Assembly: GCA_031549175.1 (NCBI GenBank)
Contig: JAVBQH010000071.1
Location: forward strand, 1 to 15,574
Reading direction: 5' to 3'
DNA length: 15,574 nucleotides
From: WRIS01 sp031549175
Lineage (GTDB): Bacteria; Actinomycetota; Coriobacteriia; Coriobacteriales; Eggerthellaceae
The notes under the pieces are model-generated. The model was not told the origin of the DNA. It was given only the letters and a program-made list of their open reading frames with translations, and ran no database searches. Every line of letters begins with the position of its first letter. Position 1 is the stretch's first letter. Made by a program: the position numbers and the translations under genes. This document shows positions 1-7,625 of this stretch, in pieces.

Positions 1-108
1 GGCGCGAACGTGACCTAAGACATCTAGCGTACCCTGACAGGCTCGATCGAGGGGGCGGTCGGCACATCCGAGTATGCAGACGCCATCATAGAGAAGATGA
101 ACGCTTGA
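1..108 (+). pseudogene. 3' end of isocitrate/isopropylmalate dehydrogenase-like gene with two in-frame stops
   Basis: Frame 1 ends at TGA 106-108, and its last 24 codons read like the C-terminus of an isocitrate or isopropylmalate dehydrogenase (ending GTSEYADAIIEKMNA). In that family the tail usually has a 'G-x-x-VT-x-D(I/L)' stretch followed by a 'TSEFADAII'-type ending, and both halves are visible here. The codons between them include TAA (16-18) and TAG (25-27), in a frame that otherwise matches the family on both sides. Single-base changes from Tyr and from Glu or Gln codons would explain them. An isocitrate dehydrogenase just upstream of aconitase, 43 nt away, makes pathway sense. The gene body lies outside the window. 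It may be a decayed gene, or low-quality sequence at a contig edge. The family call rests on only about 35 residues. Confidence 0.5.
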
Positions 109-151
109 CACGCTTTGGACAGATACAAAAAGACAGCATGAAAGGGAATCA

Positions 152-2809
152 ATGACTGCCAGACCAGATGCGAACAGTGGGATCCTCGAAGTAGGGGGAC
201 GGGAATACCGGTATTACCCGGTATCTTCTGTAGAGGGTGCCGAAAGGCTGCCCTTTTCTCTGACGGTATTGTTGGAGAACGTCCTCAGATGCGCACAGGA
301 CGCCGAAGAGGCAGCACGTTTGGCGCAGGCAATCGTTGATGCGGGTTGTGAAGGTCGCGTCGGAGACGAGCTTTCCTACAGCCCCGCACGCGTCCTCTTG
401 CAGGACTTCACCGGTGTCCCGGTGTTCGTCGATTTCGCGGTTATGCGCGAGGCCATGCAGGCACTGGGCGGCGACCCCATGAAGGTCAACCCCCAGATCC
501 CCTGCGACCTCGTGATCGATCATTCGGTCATTGCCGACGAGGCAGGATGTGCCGCAGCCCTTGACAAGAACATGGAGCTCGAGTTCAAGCGGAACGAGGA
601 GCGCTACACATTTTTGAAGTGGGCGCAAAGCTCTTTCGAGAACGTGCGCATCGTGCCCCCCGGCGCGGGTATCTGCCATCAGATCAATGTGGAGGAGTTC
701 TCCCAGGTCGTCATGGCCCAAGAGGGCGACGAATGCGTGACCGCCTATTTCGACACCGTGGTCGGCACCGACAGCCATACCACCACGGCGAACGGCATAG
801 GTGTCCTCAGCTGGGGTGTCGGAGGCATCGAAGCGGAGGCCGCGGCGCTTGGCCAGCCGATCACGACGCTCGTTCCGAAGGTGGTAGGCATCAAGCTGAC
901 CGGCGCCTTGAGCGAGGGTGTTTCCGCGATGGACGTCGCGCTGACCTTTGCCCAGATATTACGCTCAAAAGGCGTCGTCGGCTCATTCGTCGAATGCTTC
1001 GGGCCAGGCCTCGACTCCTTGTCGGCGACCCAGCGGGCCTGCATTGCGAACATGACGCCCGAATACGGCTGCACCTGCACCCTTTTCCCCGTTGATGGAC
1101 ATACCCTTGACTACCTGCGCCTGACAGGGCGAAGTGCCGAACAGGTCGATCTCGTTGAGGCCTATGCGAAGGCGCAGGGATTTTGGAATGACCCCGCAGC
1201 CCCGCCGCGCCACTACGCCGAGGTCCTCGAGCTCGACCTGGCAACCGTGACGCCCAGCCTGGCTGGCCCCTCGCGCCCGCACGACCTCATCGCATTGCAG
1301 GGGATCAAGACGCGCTTCGAGGCCGTCTGCGAAGAACGCGGGCTCGACCTTGGCAGGCAGGTTCCGGTCTCCGTCGGGGGATCGACCTTCGACCTGACGC
1401 ACGGCGCCCTTGCCATTGCAGCGGTGACCAGCTGCACTACGGCAACAGACCCCGCTATGATGGTGGCCTGCGGCCTGGTTGCAAGGCATGCGGCAGAGGC
1501 AGGCCTTTCCGCGAAGCCTTGGGTGAAGCGCATCCTCGCGCCGGGCAGCCATGCGACCGAGCTGCTGCTTGAAAAGGCCGGGCTCGGCGACGGCCTGCGT
1601 GCCCTCGGGTTCTACAACTGCGGGTTCGGCTGCATGAGCTGCATCGGCAACTCCGGCCCCATCCTTGACGGCATGCACGAGGTCGCGACAAGCATCGAGC
1701 TTGCGAGCGTTCTTTCGGGCAACCGCAACTTCGAAGGCAGGATCTCGCCGGACGTTTCGCAGAACTACCTTGCCGCACCTGCGGCGGTGGTCGCCTACGC
1801 CTTGGTCGGCACTATGGATTTTGATTTCGAGGCCCAAGCCCTTGGAACCAACGCACAGGGTGAAGACGTGTTCCTACGCGATATCTGGCCAAGCGACTCC
1901 GAGATCGCGCAGGTGCTCGACCGTTTCGTCACGGCCGACCTGTATGAGGAGGGCCGGGCGGGTCTAATGGAGGGCGACGAACGCTGGCAGGCAATCGACG
2001 TGCGGCCAAGCGCCACCTTCTCGTGGGATGCAACCTCGACCTACGTGCGCCCTGCGCCGTATTTCGAGGGCATGACCGGCGAGCCGCAGCCGATCGATGT
2101 GATCGTCGATGCCTATGCGCTCGTCGATCTCGGGGACTTCATAACGACCGACCACATCAGCCCTGCAGGCTCTATTGCCCTCGATTCGCCTGCAGCCGCC
2201 TATTTAAGGGAGCACGGCGTCGACGAATCCCTTTTCAACACCTACGGGGCGCGCCGCGGCAACCATGAGGTCATGATGCGCGGCACCTTCGCAAACGTGA
2301 AGCTGCAGAACAAGCTGGCCGAAGGACGGCGGGGCTGCTGGACCCGTGATTTCCTATCAGGCGGCATCGAGAGCGTCTTCGGGGCATCTGAGGGCTATCG
2401 GGCGGCGGGCATCCCTTCGGTGGTGCTTGCCGGGAAGATGTATGGGAGCGGCTCGTCGCGAGATTGGGCGGCGAAGGGTCCCTCTCTCCTGGGTGTCCGT
2501 GCCGTATTCGCGGAAAGCTTCGAGCGCATCCACCGGTCAAACCTGATCGGCATGGGCATCCTTCCCCTGCAGTTCGAGGAAGGGCAGGGCGCGGAGTCCT
2601 TAGGCCTTGACGGAACCGAGCGGTTCAGTGTCGGCGCCATCGACTTCTCTGCAGGCCTTCCCGACCCGGGCCTGGTGGACATCAAGGTAAGGAAGGCTGA
2701 TGGAGCTGAGGCCGCCTTCAAGGCGGTGGTGCGCATCGACACTCCGACCGAAGGGCATTATTTCAGAAATGGCGGGATTTTGCCCTTTGTCTTACGGAAT
2801 CTGAAATAG
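152..2809 (+). CDS. acnA: Aconitate hydratase (aconitase A)
   Basis: This enzyme isomerises citrate to isocitrate through cis-aconitate in the cytoplasm, the second TCA-cycle step. The protein has 885 residues, the usual size for the AcnA/IRP1 group. The substrate-site motif TDSHTTTANG lies at about 206-215. The three [4Fe-4S] ligands are Cys428 (TSCTTATDP) and Cys494/Cys497 (GCMSCIGNSG). The C-terminal swivel domain carries GSGSSRDWAAKGP from 765 and ESFERIHRSNLIGMG after it. All expected catalytic regions are present with no frameshift. The ATG at 152 is preceded by AAAGGGA at a suitable distance. A dehydrogenase-like reading frame ends 43 nt upstream, suggesting a small TCA operon. No clear terminator follows; the next gene starts 77 nt downstream. 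Confidence 0.97.
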   Translation: MTARPDANSGILEVGGREYRYYPVSSVEGAERLPFSLTVLLENVLRCAQDAEEAARLAQAIVDAGCEGRVGDELSYSPARVLLQDFTGVPVFVDFAVMREAMQALGGDPMKVNPQIPCDLVIDHSVIADEAGCAAALDKNMELEFKRNEERYTFLKWAQSSFENVRIVPPGAGICHQINVEEFSQVVMAQEGDECVTAYFDTVVGTDSHTTTANGIGVLSWGVGGIEAEAAALGQPITTLVPKVVGIKLTGALSEGVSAMDVALTFAQILRSKGVVGSFVECFGPGLDSLSATQRACIANMTPEYGCTCTLFPVDGHTLDYLRLTGRSAEQVDLVEAYAKAQGFWNDPAAPPRHYAEVLELDLATVTPSLAGPSRPHDLIALQGIKTRFEAVCEERGLDLGRQVPVSVGGSTFDLTHGALAIAAVTSCTTATDPAMMVACGLVARHAAEAGLSAKPWVKRILAPGSHATELLLEKAGLGDGLRALGFYNCGFGCMSCIGNSGPILDGMHEVATSIELASVLSGNRNFEGRISPDVSQNYLAAPAAVVAYALVGTMDFDFEAQALGTNAQGEDVFLRDIWPSDSEIAQVLDRFVTADLYEEGRAGLMEGDERWQAIDVRPSATFSWDATSTYVRPAPYFEGMTGEPQPIDVIVDAYALVDLGDFITTDHISPAGSIALDSPAAAYLREHGVDESLFNTYGARRGNHEVMMRGTFANVKLQNKLAEGRRGCWTRDFLSGGIESVFGASEGYRAAGIPSVVLAGKMYGSGSSRDWAAKGPSLLGVRAVFAESFERIHRSNLIGMGILPLQFEEGQGAESLGLDGTERFSVGAIDFSAGLPDPGLVDIKVRKADGAEAAFKAVVRIDTPTEGHYFRNGGILPFVLRNLK

Positions 2810-2810
2810 G

Positions 2811-2830
2811 TTGACAAGCCAGCCTATAAT
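2811..2830 (+). promoter_or_regulatory. Possible promoter with consensus hexamers but an 8-bp spacer
   Basis: A perfect TTGACA (2811-2816) and a perfect TATAAT (2825-2830) lie directly after the aconitase stop and 57 nt before the next start codon. The spacer is only 8 bp where about 17 is normal, so they cannot act together as a standard sigma70 promoter. TATAAT alone could serve as a -10 with a poor -35 (TGAAAT, 2802-2807) at the end of acnA. Confidence 0.35.
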
Positions 2831-2886
2831 TGCAGGTAAGACAAAAGCGAACCGACCGACTACGAACAAAGAGGGGCTGATCCCAT

Positions 2887-4734
2887 ATGAAAGAGCCTTC
2901 AGGCATTGATTCCCTGTTGGATGCACTCAGGCAATCAGGAATAAACTTTGAGAAGGGGAACAACCCCTATGAGGGGAGCGGTGCCGGCGATGCCGAATCG
3001 TCCGCAGGCAAGCGCGGCGGCTCGGGCGGATCCGGCGGGTCGAAGAAGCCCCCCAGCCCCACGTTCTCCTTTGGCGAGAAGTTCGCAAAGTGGGGAAAGC
3101 GCGCCTTGATCATCGCCGTGATCGTGCTTGTGGCGATCATCCTTGGCGCTTATTGGTGGTTCCATCCGCCGATCAACGTCCACAGCTCCGACACCTGGTG
3201 GTTCGTAGTGATCTTCATCCTGCTTCCCCTGTTCCTTGTGTTTCGGACCCGGTCAAACTCCTACAAGGTGGGTACGGCAAAGGTCAAGAAGAACGAAGGA
3301 AAGTCGAAGACCTTCAAATGGCTGTCCTACGTGCCGGTCCTCGTTGCCGCCGTCGGCATCGTGGGGGCGCTCGCATCCCTGGCGTTCTTCCCGGGAAACG
3401 CCGAGAAGTACGCATCGGTTTTGAAGACCGACACCTTGGATTTTGCCCAAGACATCAAAGAGGTCGACTACTCCGAGATACCCATCATCGACCGCGATTC
3501 CGCGGAGAAGCTCGGCAACCGCGTGATGGGGTCGATCCCCGAATATGTCAGCCAGTTCGAGATATCGCCTCTGTACAGCCAAATCAATTACCATAGCGAG
3601 CCTGTACGCGTAAGCCCTCTCGGCTATGCGGACTTCATCAAGTGGTTCAACAACAGGGACACGGGCATCCCGGGGTACGTGATCGTGAACATGACCACGC
3701 AGGATACCAAGATCGTCAAGCTTGACAAGCCGATCTACTATTCGCAGGCCGAGCCGTTTGAGCGCAACATAGACCGCCACGTGCAGCTGAAGTACCCCAC
3801 CTACATGTTCGACCAGAAGTCCTTCGAGATCGACGAGGACGGGCAGCCTTGGTGGATATGCCCCGTCCAGACGCGCACCATCGGCCTCTTCGGCGGCACG
3901 ACGATCGAGCGGGTCATCCTGTGCAATGCCAACACCGGCGAATGCCAAGACCTCGCCGTCGAGGAAACGCCGCAATGGGTCGACCGCGTCTATCCGGCCG
4001 AGCTGCTTGTCGAGCAGTACAACTGGAGCGGCGCCTACAAGAACGGGTGGCTGAACTCCTGGCTTGGGCAGCAAGGGGTCGTCCAGACGACGCCGGGCAC
4101 CAATGGCAACCTCGGCTACAACTACATCGCCAAGGATGACGACGTCTGGATGTATACCGGGGTCACCTCGGCAACCTCAGACAGTTCTATCGTCGGGTTC
4201 GTCCTGGTGAACCAACGGACTCAGGAGTCGCACTTCTATACCGTTTCGGGCGCGACCGAGGCTTCGGCAATGAGCTCGGCGGAAGGGCAGGTGCAGCACC
4301 TCCGCTACAAGGCGACTTTCCCGATCCTGATAAACATCGGCGGGCAGCCCACGTATTTCATGGCCTTGAAAGACGATGCCGGGCTGGTGAAGAAGTTCGC
4401 GATGCTTGACATCCAGCGCTATCAAAACGTCGCGGTGGGCGACACCGTTGCCGATACCCAGAAATCGTACAAGGCGCTTTTGGCGACCAACGGGGTCATG
4501 CATGAGGCGGCCGACAGTGCCGCGGCCACGGTGACGGGGGTGATCACCCATATGACCCAGGCGGTGATCGACGGGAACACGCACTTCTATGTGAAGGTCG
4601 CGGGCGATCCGAAGATCTACGACTTCGCGCTGCCGGGCTTATTGGAGGTCGTGGGGTATAAGGAAGGAGACACCAGTTCCTTCACCTATTTCGACTCCAC
4701 CCCGACCGCCACGGTGAGCGCCATAAACAAGTAG
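2887..4734 (+). CDS. Large membrane protein of unknown function, three N-terminal membrane helices
   Basis: I do not recognise the family of this 615-residue protein. Residues 1-60 are polar and low in complexity, with a Gly/Ser-rich linker at about 40-52. Hydrophobic segments lie at about 73-92, 103-120 and 146-168. The loop between the second and third is strongly basic (121-145), so by the positive-inside rule the N-terminus is cytoplasmic and the roughly 445-residue C-terminal part faces outside. That part is rich in Trp, Tyr and beta-type sequence and holds three closely spaced cysteines (WWICP, then ILCNANTGEC) that could form a disulfide. There is no signal peptidase site or catalytic motif I can name. 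The ATG follows AGAGGGG at normal spacing. It appears to be a single-gene unit, ending just before a strong hairpin. Confidence 0.85.
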   Translation: MKEPSGIDSLLDALRQSGINFEKGNNPYEGSGAGDAESSAGKRGGSGGSGGSKKPPSPTFSFGEKFAKWGKRALIIAVIVLVAIILGAYWWFHPPINVHSSDTWWFVVIFILLPLFLVFRTRSNSYKVGTAKVKKNEGKSKTFKWLSYVPVLVAAVGIVGALASLAFFPGNAEKYASVLKTDTLDFAQDIKEVDYSEIPIIDRDSAEKLGNRVMGSIPEYVSQFEISPLYSQINYHSEPVRVSPLGYADFIKWFNNRDTGIPGYVIVNMTTQDTKIVKLDKPIYYSQAEPFERNIDRHVQLKYPTYMFDQKSFEIDEDGQPWWICPVQTRTIGLFGGTTIERVILCNANTGECQDLAVEETPQWVDRVYPAELLVEQYNWSGAYKNGWLNSWLGQQGVVQTTPGTNGNLGYNYIAKDDDVWMYTGVTSATSDSSIVGFVLVNQRTQESHFYTVSGATEASAMSSAEGQVQHLRYKATFPILINIGGQPTYFMALKDDAGLVKKFAMLDIQRYQNVAVGDTVADTQKSYKALLATNGVMHEAADSAAATVTGVITHMTQAVIDGNTHFYVKVAGDPKIYDFALPGLLEVVGYKEGDTSSFTYFDSTPTATVSAINK

Positions 4735-4738
4735 CGGG

Positions 4739-4779
4739 AAGTGGGACAAAAGGGACAGACCCTTTTGTCCCACTTTCTT
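4739..4779 (+). repeat. Perfect 16-bp hairpin, REP-like palindrome or terminator
   Basis: Left arm 4739-4754 (AAGTGGGACAAAAGGG) and right arm 4760-4775 are exact reverse complements around the 5-nt loop ACAGA. TTTCTT follows, so the hairpin may terminate the upstream gene in either direction. Its 'GGGACA...TGTCCC' design resembles the dispersed REP-type palindromes mobilised by RAYT transposases in many bacteria. There is only one copy in this window, so repeat status is inference. Confidence 0.6.
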
Positions 4780-4787
4780 ACGGGTGC

Positions 4788-4815
4788 TTGACAAACAGCC
4801 GGTCTGGCTTAAAAT
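4788..4815 (+). promoter_or_regulatory. Sigma70-type promoter of rplJL
   Basis: TTGACA (4788-4793) and TAAAAT (4810-4815) are separated by 16 bp, a near-consensus pair. Transcription would start near 4822, giving a leader of about 245 nt before rplJ. This is the best promoter in the window and fits a highly expressed ribosomal protein operon. Confidence 0.8.
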
Positions 4816-4837
4816 AGACAGGCTAAGAAAATTAGTT

Positions 4838-4959
4838 CCGCTGCCCAAGACAGCCGGTACCGATAAGGTTTAATCGCGAAAGCGGCCCGCCGAGGTGGTT
4901 TGCAAAAGTTGATGCTTTTTTGCGGCCCCTGCTGTCATGCGCACAGGGGTCGTTTTGTT
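4838..4959 (+). ncRNA. Ribosomal protein L10 leader RNA
   Basis: The rplJ leader has the sequence signature of the L10 leader family: CCAAGACAGCCGG (from about 4846) followed by CCGCCGAGGT (about 4888-4897). Between them sits a small hairpin, CGC-GAAA-GCG (4875-4884), with a GNRA tetraloop. In this family the L10(L7/L12) complex binds the leader and represses its own operon. A GCAAAAG / CTTTTTTGC pairing (from 4902 to 4922) leads into an attenuator-like hairpin. Family assignment is by motif recall, not by a covariance search. Confidence 0.7.
4923..4959 (+). terminator. Attenuator-like hairpin in the rplJ leader
   Basis: CGGCCCCTG (4923-4931) pairs with CAGGGGTCG (4944-4952) with one G-U pair, and TTTTGTT follows. 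It lies inside the leader about 110 nt before rplJ. A terminator at this point would couple L10 binding upstream to premature termination. Confidence 0.6.
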
Positions 4960-5069
4960 GGAACCGTGAAAAAGGGCCTGGCTCTTTTGCACGCTCTTTC
5001 AGAAGCGGCGTCTTCCTCAGAGTTGGTGGGGCGGAACCCGGTTCACATGAAAAGGAGGTGTAGGAAAAG

Positions 5070-5591
5070 ATGCCAAACGTGCAAAACCAAGAAACTGTGG
5101 TCAAGATCAAAGAGGACCTCGGCGCGGTGAACGCGGTCTGGGTCGTCGATTACCGTGGATTGACGGTGAAGGAGATCCAGCAGCTGCGCAACAACATCCG
5201 CGAAGCCGATGCCGGCATGAAGGTGTACAAGAATACCTTGATGCGCCTTGCGCTTGCCGATCTCGAGCTTCCTAATATGGATGCCATACTCGAAGGCCCC
5301 TCGGCATTCGTCTTTGCCGGCGAAGACCCCGTTGCTTCTGCGAAGGCCATCAAAGACTTTGCCAAGAAGAACAAGAACCTTGTCATCAAGGGCGGTTTGA
5401 TGGACGGCATGTTCGTCGACGCTGCCCAAGTAGAGGCCATTGCCTCTCTGCCGTCACGCGAAGAGCTCATTGCCAAGCTGCTCGGCACGGTCACGAACCC
5501 GATGTCTCAGATCGTCCGTGTGCTCAATGCCCCGATGGAGTCTTTCGCACGCTGCGTTTCTCAGATCGCAGAACAAAAACCTGCAGCATAG
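5070..5591 (+). CDS. rplJ: 50S ribosomal protein L10
   Basis: L10 anchors the L7/L12 stalk dimers to 23S rRNA on the large subunit. The 173-residue length is typical. Family features include VDYRGLTVKEIQQLR near the N-terminus, KNTLMRLAL, the GPSAFVFAGEDP segment, and a C-terminal helix (from about 135) that would bind L7/L12 dimers. The ATG follows a strong AGGAGG (5053-5058). It is first in an rplJ-rplL operon with an autoregulatory-type leader. The preceding gene is unrelated, so rplK-rplA are not directly upstream. Confidence 0.97.
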   Translation: MPNVQNQETVVKIKEDLGAVNAVWVVDYRGLTVKEIQQLRNNIREADAGMKVYKNTLMRLALADLELPNMDAILEGPSAFVFAGEDPVASAKAIKDFAKKNKNLVIKGGLMDGMFVDAAQVEAIASLPSREELIAKLLGTVTNPMSQIVRVLNAPMESFARCVSQIAEQKPAA

Positions 5592-5603
5592 CGGCTGCAT
5601 AGG

Positions 5604-5624
5604 GCCGCCGCATGTTGCAGCGGC
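5604..5624 (+). promoter_or_regulatory. Hairpin between rplJ and rplL
   Basis: GCCGCCGCA (5604-5612) and TGCAGCGGC (5616-5624) form a 9-bp stem with one C-A mismatch and a 3-nt loop. No T-run follows, so it is not a normal terminator. A second weak stem, CGGGC/GCCCG (5645-5662), lies just before the rplL ribosome binding site. A role in RNA processing or in raising L7/L12 output over L10 is inference. Confidence 0.4.
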
Positions 5625-5683
5625 ATGATTTAGGTACATGAACCCGGGCAAAGTTGAGCCCGAAGAAGAAAAGGAGCTATAAC

Positions 5684-6067
5684 ATGGCTGTTTCACGTGA
5701 AGAAATTGTAGAAGCATTAAAGGAAATGCCTGCACTCGAACTGTCCGAACTCGTCAAGGAGCTTGAAGAGGTCTTCGGCGTATCCGCTGCCGCACCTGTT
5801 GCAATGGCTGCCGCACCGGCCGCTGGCGGAGACGCTGCTGCTGCTGCTGAGGAAAAGAGCGACTTCGACGTCGTCCTCGAAGGCTTCGGCGACAACAAGA
5901 TCGCCGTCATCAAGGTCGTCCGCGAGATCACCGGCCTCGGCCTCAAAGAAGCCAAGGAAATGGTCGAGAGCGCACCTGCTCCCGTCCAGGAGGGCGTCGC
6001 AAAGGACAAGGCCGACGAACTCAAGGCCAAGCTTGAGGAAGCCGGCGCTGCAGTAACCTTGAAATAA
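5684..6067 (+). CDS. rplL: 50S ribosomal protein L7/L12
   Basis: This stalk protein recruits translation GTPases and is present in several copies per ribosome. The 127-residue protein has the N-terminal dimerisation region (about 1-33), an Ala-rich hinge (about 34-56) and the conserved C-terminal domain (FDVVLEGFGDNKIAVIKVVR, then GLGLKEAKEMVE). ATG 5684 was chosen because AAGGAG (5671-5676) sits at ideal spacing; an upstream in-frame TTG at 5654 would add ten residues foreign to the family. It follows rplJ by 92 nt and is closed by a strong terminator. rpoB does not follow, unlike the common rplJL-rpoBC order. Confidence 0.97.
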   Translation: MAVSREEIVEALKEMPALELSELVKELEEVFGVSAAAPVAMAAAPAAGGDAAAAAEEKSDFDVVLEGFGDNKIAVIKVVREITGLGLKEAKEMVESAPAPVQEGVAKDKADELKAKLEEAGAAVTLK

Positions 6068-6116
6068 CGTGTGAAACAGGGCGGTTCCCAAAAATTACGC
6101 CTTGTAAACAAAATTG

Positions 6117-6144
6117 AAAAGGGGAGGTCGTCCTCCCCTTTTTT
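6117..6144 (+). terminator. Intrinsic terminator of rplJL
   Basis: AAAAGGGGAGG (6117-6127), loop TCGT, then CCTCCCCTTTT (6132-6142) form a perfect 11-bp stem ending in a six-T run. It lies 50 nt after the rplL stop. Confidence 0.92.
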
Positions 6145-6187
6145 CTTTTATAGTGAATTAGAACTGTACCTAGGAGAGGGGATCCAC

Positions 6188-7429
6188 ATGCAGCAGGGTT
6201 ACTATAAAACCGCCTGGAATGACATAAAAAACAGTCCAGGTTGGATCAAGAAGATGTTCCAGCTTGCGCTTGTCGCCATCATTCCGGTCTTCGGATCGAT
6301 GACGATAAACGGCTATCTGTACGGATGGGCGCGAGATGCCGCCTGGGGTGTGCACAAGCCGATGCCGGCCAAGCTCTTCGGGAATGAAGACGGCAAGCTG
6401 TATTCCCGAGGATTCTACATCTTCGTCCTAGTGCTCGTTGTCGGCGTCATCTTGGGGATACTGTATGCAATCTCCAGCATGTTCTCTGCCATGGGGGTAA
6501 GCTCGGCGGTCTCGAGCTACAGCTCTAGCAGGTCGTCAAGCTCGTCGGGTGCCTTCGCCGGGTTTACGATCATCGCGGGTCTGATCTCGTTCATAGCCTT
6601 CCTCTTCGCTCTTGCCTCAAGCTTTTTCGTATGGGTGGGCTCAATGCGTATCAGCATCTACAACCGCCTTTCCGCCGGGTTCCAACTGAAGAAAAGCTGG
6701 AAGATGATGCGGCATGACTTTACCGGCATCCTGAAGATATTTGGTATGGTCTTGCTGGTCGGCCTTATCCTGGGAGTCATCTTCTTCATCTTGTTCTCGA
6801 TTGTCATGGGGATATTCACCGCCATTGGCGTTGCGACCTTCGGCAGCCAGATCGACTACCTGATCGATGGCAGGTACAGCAGGGTCAACTGGGGCGCCAT
6901 CGCGGGCCTCATCGTCGTCTTCATGATCGTCTGGCTCATCGTCTGCTACCTGGCCGCCGTCTTGGGCATGTGGCTCAACACCTTGACTGCCCGCGCTTTG
7001 GGCTATTGGACACGCCAGTTCGACGTTCCTGCATGGAAGGGTCAAGACGACCCGATGCCCTTCGAGTTGCGGCCGGCTGCGCAGCCAGGCCAGGCGCAGT
7101 ATTATCAGGCACCGCCGCAAGCTCCTGGGCAAGCACCCGGCCAGGCGCCTGCACAGCAGAGCCCCTATGCGGCTCCGCAACAACAGACCCCCGGTCAGGC
7201 AGCGGCTCAGCCAACTGCGCCGACTGCATATGCGCCACCAGCTTCTGATGCTGCGCAGCAGGTACCGGCCACGCCGGCTGCCACACAGCCCGTTGTCGAG
7301 CAGGCACCGCCGGTGACTCCGGCAGGACAGGTTCCGGCAGCCCCTGCGGGCGCACCGGAAGCTCCGGCTCCAGCCGCCGAGCCTCCTGCTGCCCAAGAAG
7401 GTGCGGAAGGCTCAGAGAAACCCCTCTAG
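6188..7429 (+). CDS. DUF4013-type polytopic membrane protein with Pro/Ala/Gln-rich tail
   Basis: The protein has 413 residues. Hydrophobic segments lie at about 24-45, 76-98, 124-150, 182-215 and 237-262, with a Ser-rich stretch at about 106-120. The arrangement, including the amphipathic N-terminus (NDIKNSPGWIKKMF) and the NGYLYGWARD motif, matches my recollection of DUF4013 membrane proteins, whose function is unknown. From about residue 296 to the end the protein is low in complexity, built from Ala, Pro, Gln and Gly with QAPGQAPGQAP-type repeats, and ends acidic. ATG 6188 follows AGGAGAGGGG; an upstream GTG at 6071 would translate through the rplL terminator and is rejected. It is monocistronic, lying between two terminators. 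Confidence 0.85.
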   Translation: MQQGYYKTAWNDIKNSPGWIKKMFQLALVAIIPVFGSMTINGYLYGWARDAAWGVHKPMPAKLFGNEDGKLYSRGFYIFVLVLVVGVILGILYAISSMFSAMGVSSAVSSYSSSRSSSSSGAFAGFTIIAGLISFIAFLFALASSFFVWVGSMRISIYNRLSAGFQLKKSWKMMRHDFTGILKIFGMVLLVGLILGVIFFILFSIVMGIFTAIGVATFGSQIDYLIDGRYSRVNWGAIAGLIVVFMIVWLIVCYLAAVLGMWLNTLTARALGYWTRQFDVPAWKGQDDPMPFELRPAAQPGQAQYYQAPPQAPGQAPGQAPAQQSPYAAPQQQTPGQAAAQPTAPTAYAPPASDAAQQVPATPAATQPVVEQAPPVTPAGQVPAAPAGAPEAPAPAAEPPAAQEGAEGSEKPL

Positions 7430-7446
7430 CCCCCTGATAGCAATCG

Positions 7447-7490
7447 GAGCCTCCCTCGCGGCCCACGCCGTCGGGGAGGCTCTTTTTTTT
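7447..7490 (+). terminator. Intrinsic terminator after the DUF4013 gene
   Basis: GAGCCTCCC (7447-7455) pairs with GGGAGGCTC (7474-7482), followed by eight Ts (7483-7490). The 18-nt loop can form a further CGG/CCG pairing. Confidence 0.92.
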
Positions 7491-7625
7491 CGTACTTTCA
7501 CCCGTTTAACCTCTCCTTAAGTGTATTATGTGACAGGGCAAAACTGCAGGGTGCGGTCGCGTGGCGTCGGCATCATAGGGCAGGAAGGCCCCTGTATAGG
7601 AAAACCCAGGAACGGAGTGCAGCTA
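7491..7625 (+). promoter_or_regulatory. glnA upstream region with possible -10
   Basis: TATTAT at 7524-7529 could be a -10 box, but no good -35 lies at normal spacing. The roughly 95-nt leader that would follow holds a small GGGC/GCCC stem (about 7578-7592). I see no recognisable riboswitch or clear operator. Confidence 0.3.

Noticed and set aside
983..1837. Long minus-strand open frame of 284 residues inside acnA
   Set aside because: It is fully covered by the conserved aconitase frame; high GC creates such shadows.
3253..4074. Minus-strand 273-residue frame opposite the membrane protein
   Set aside because: There is no ribosome binding site or recognisable motif, and the plus-strand frame is complete with a good start.
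6641..7396. Minus-strand 251-residue Arg/Ser/Leu-rich frame
   Set aside because: Its composition is the antisense image of the Pro/Ala/Gln tail and membrane helices of the real gene.
7521..7625. In-frame GTG extension of glnA by 35 residues
   Set aside because: The added residues do not resemble glutamine synthetase and the extension overlaps the promoter candidate; the ATG at 7626 gives the family length.
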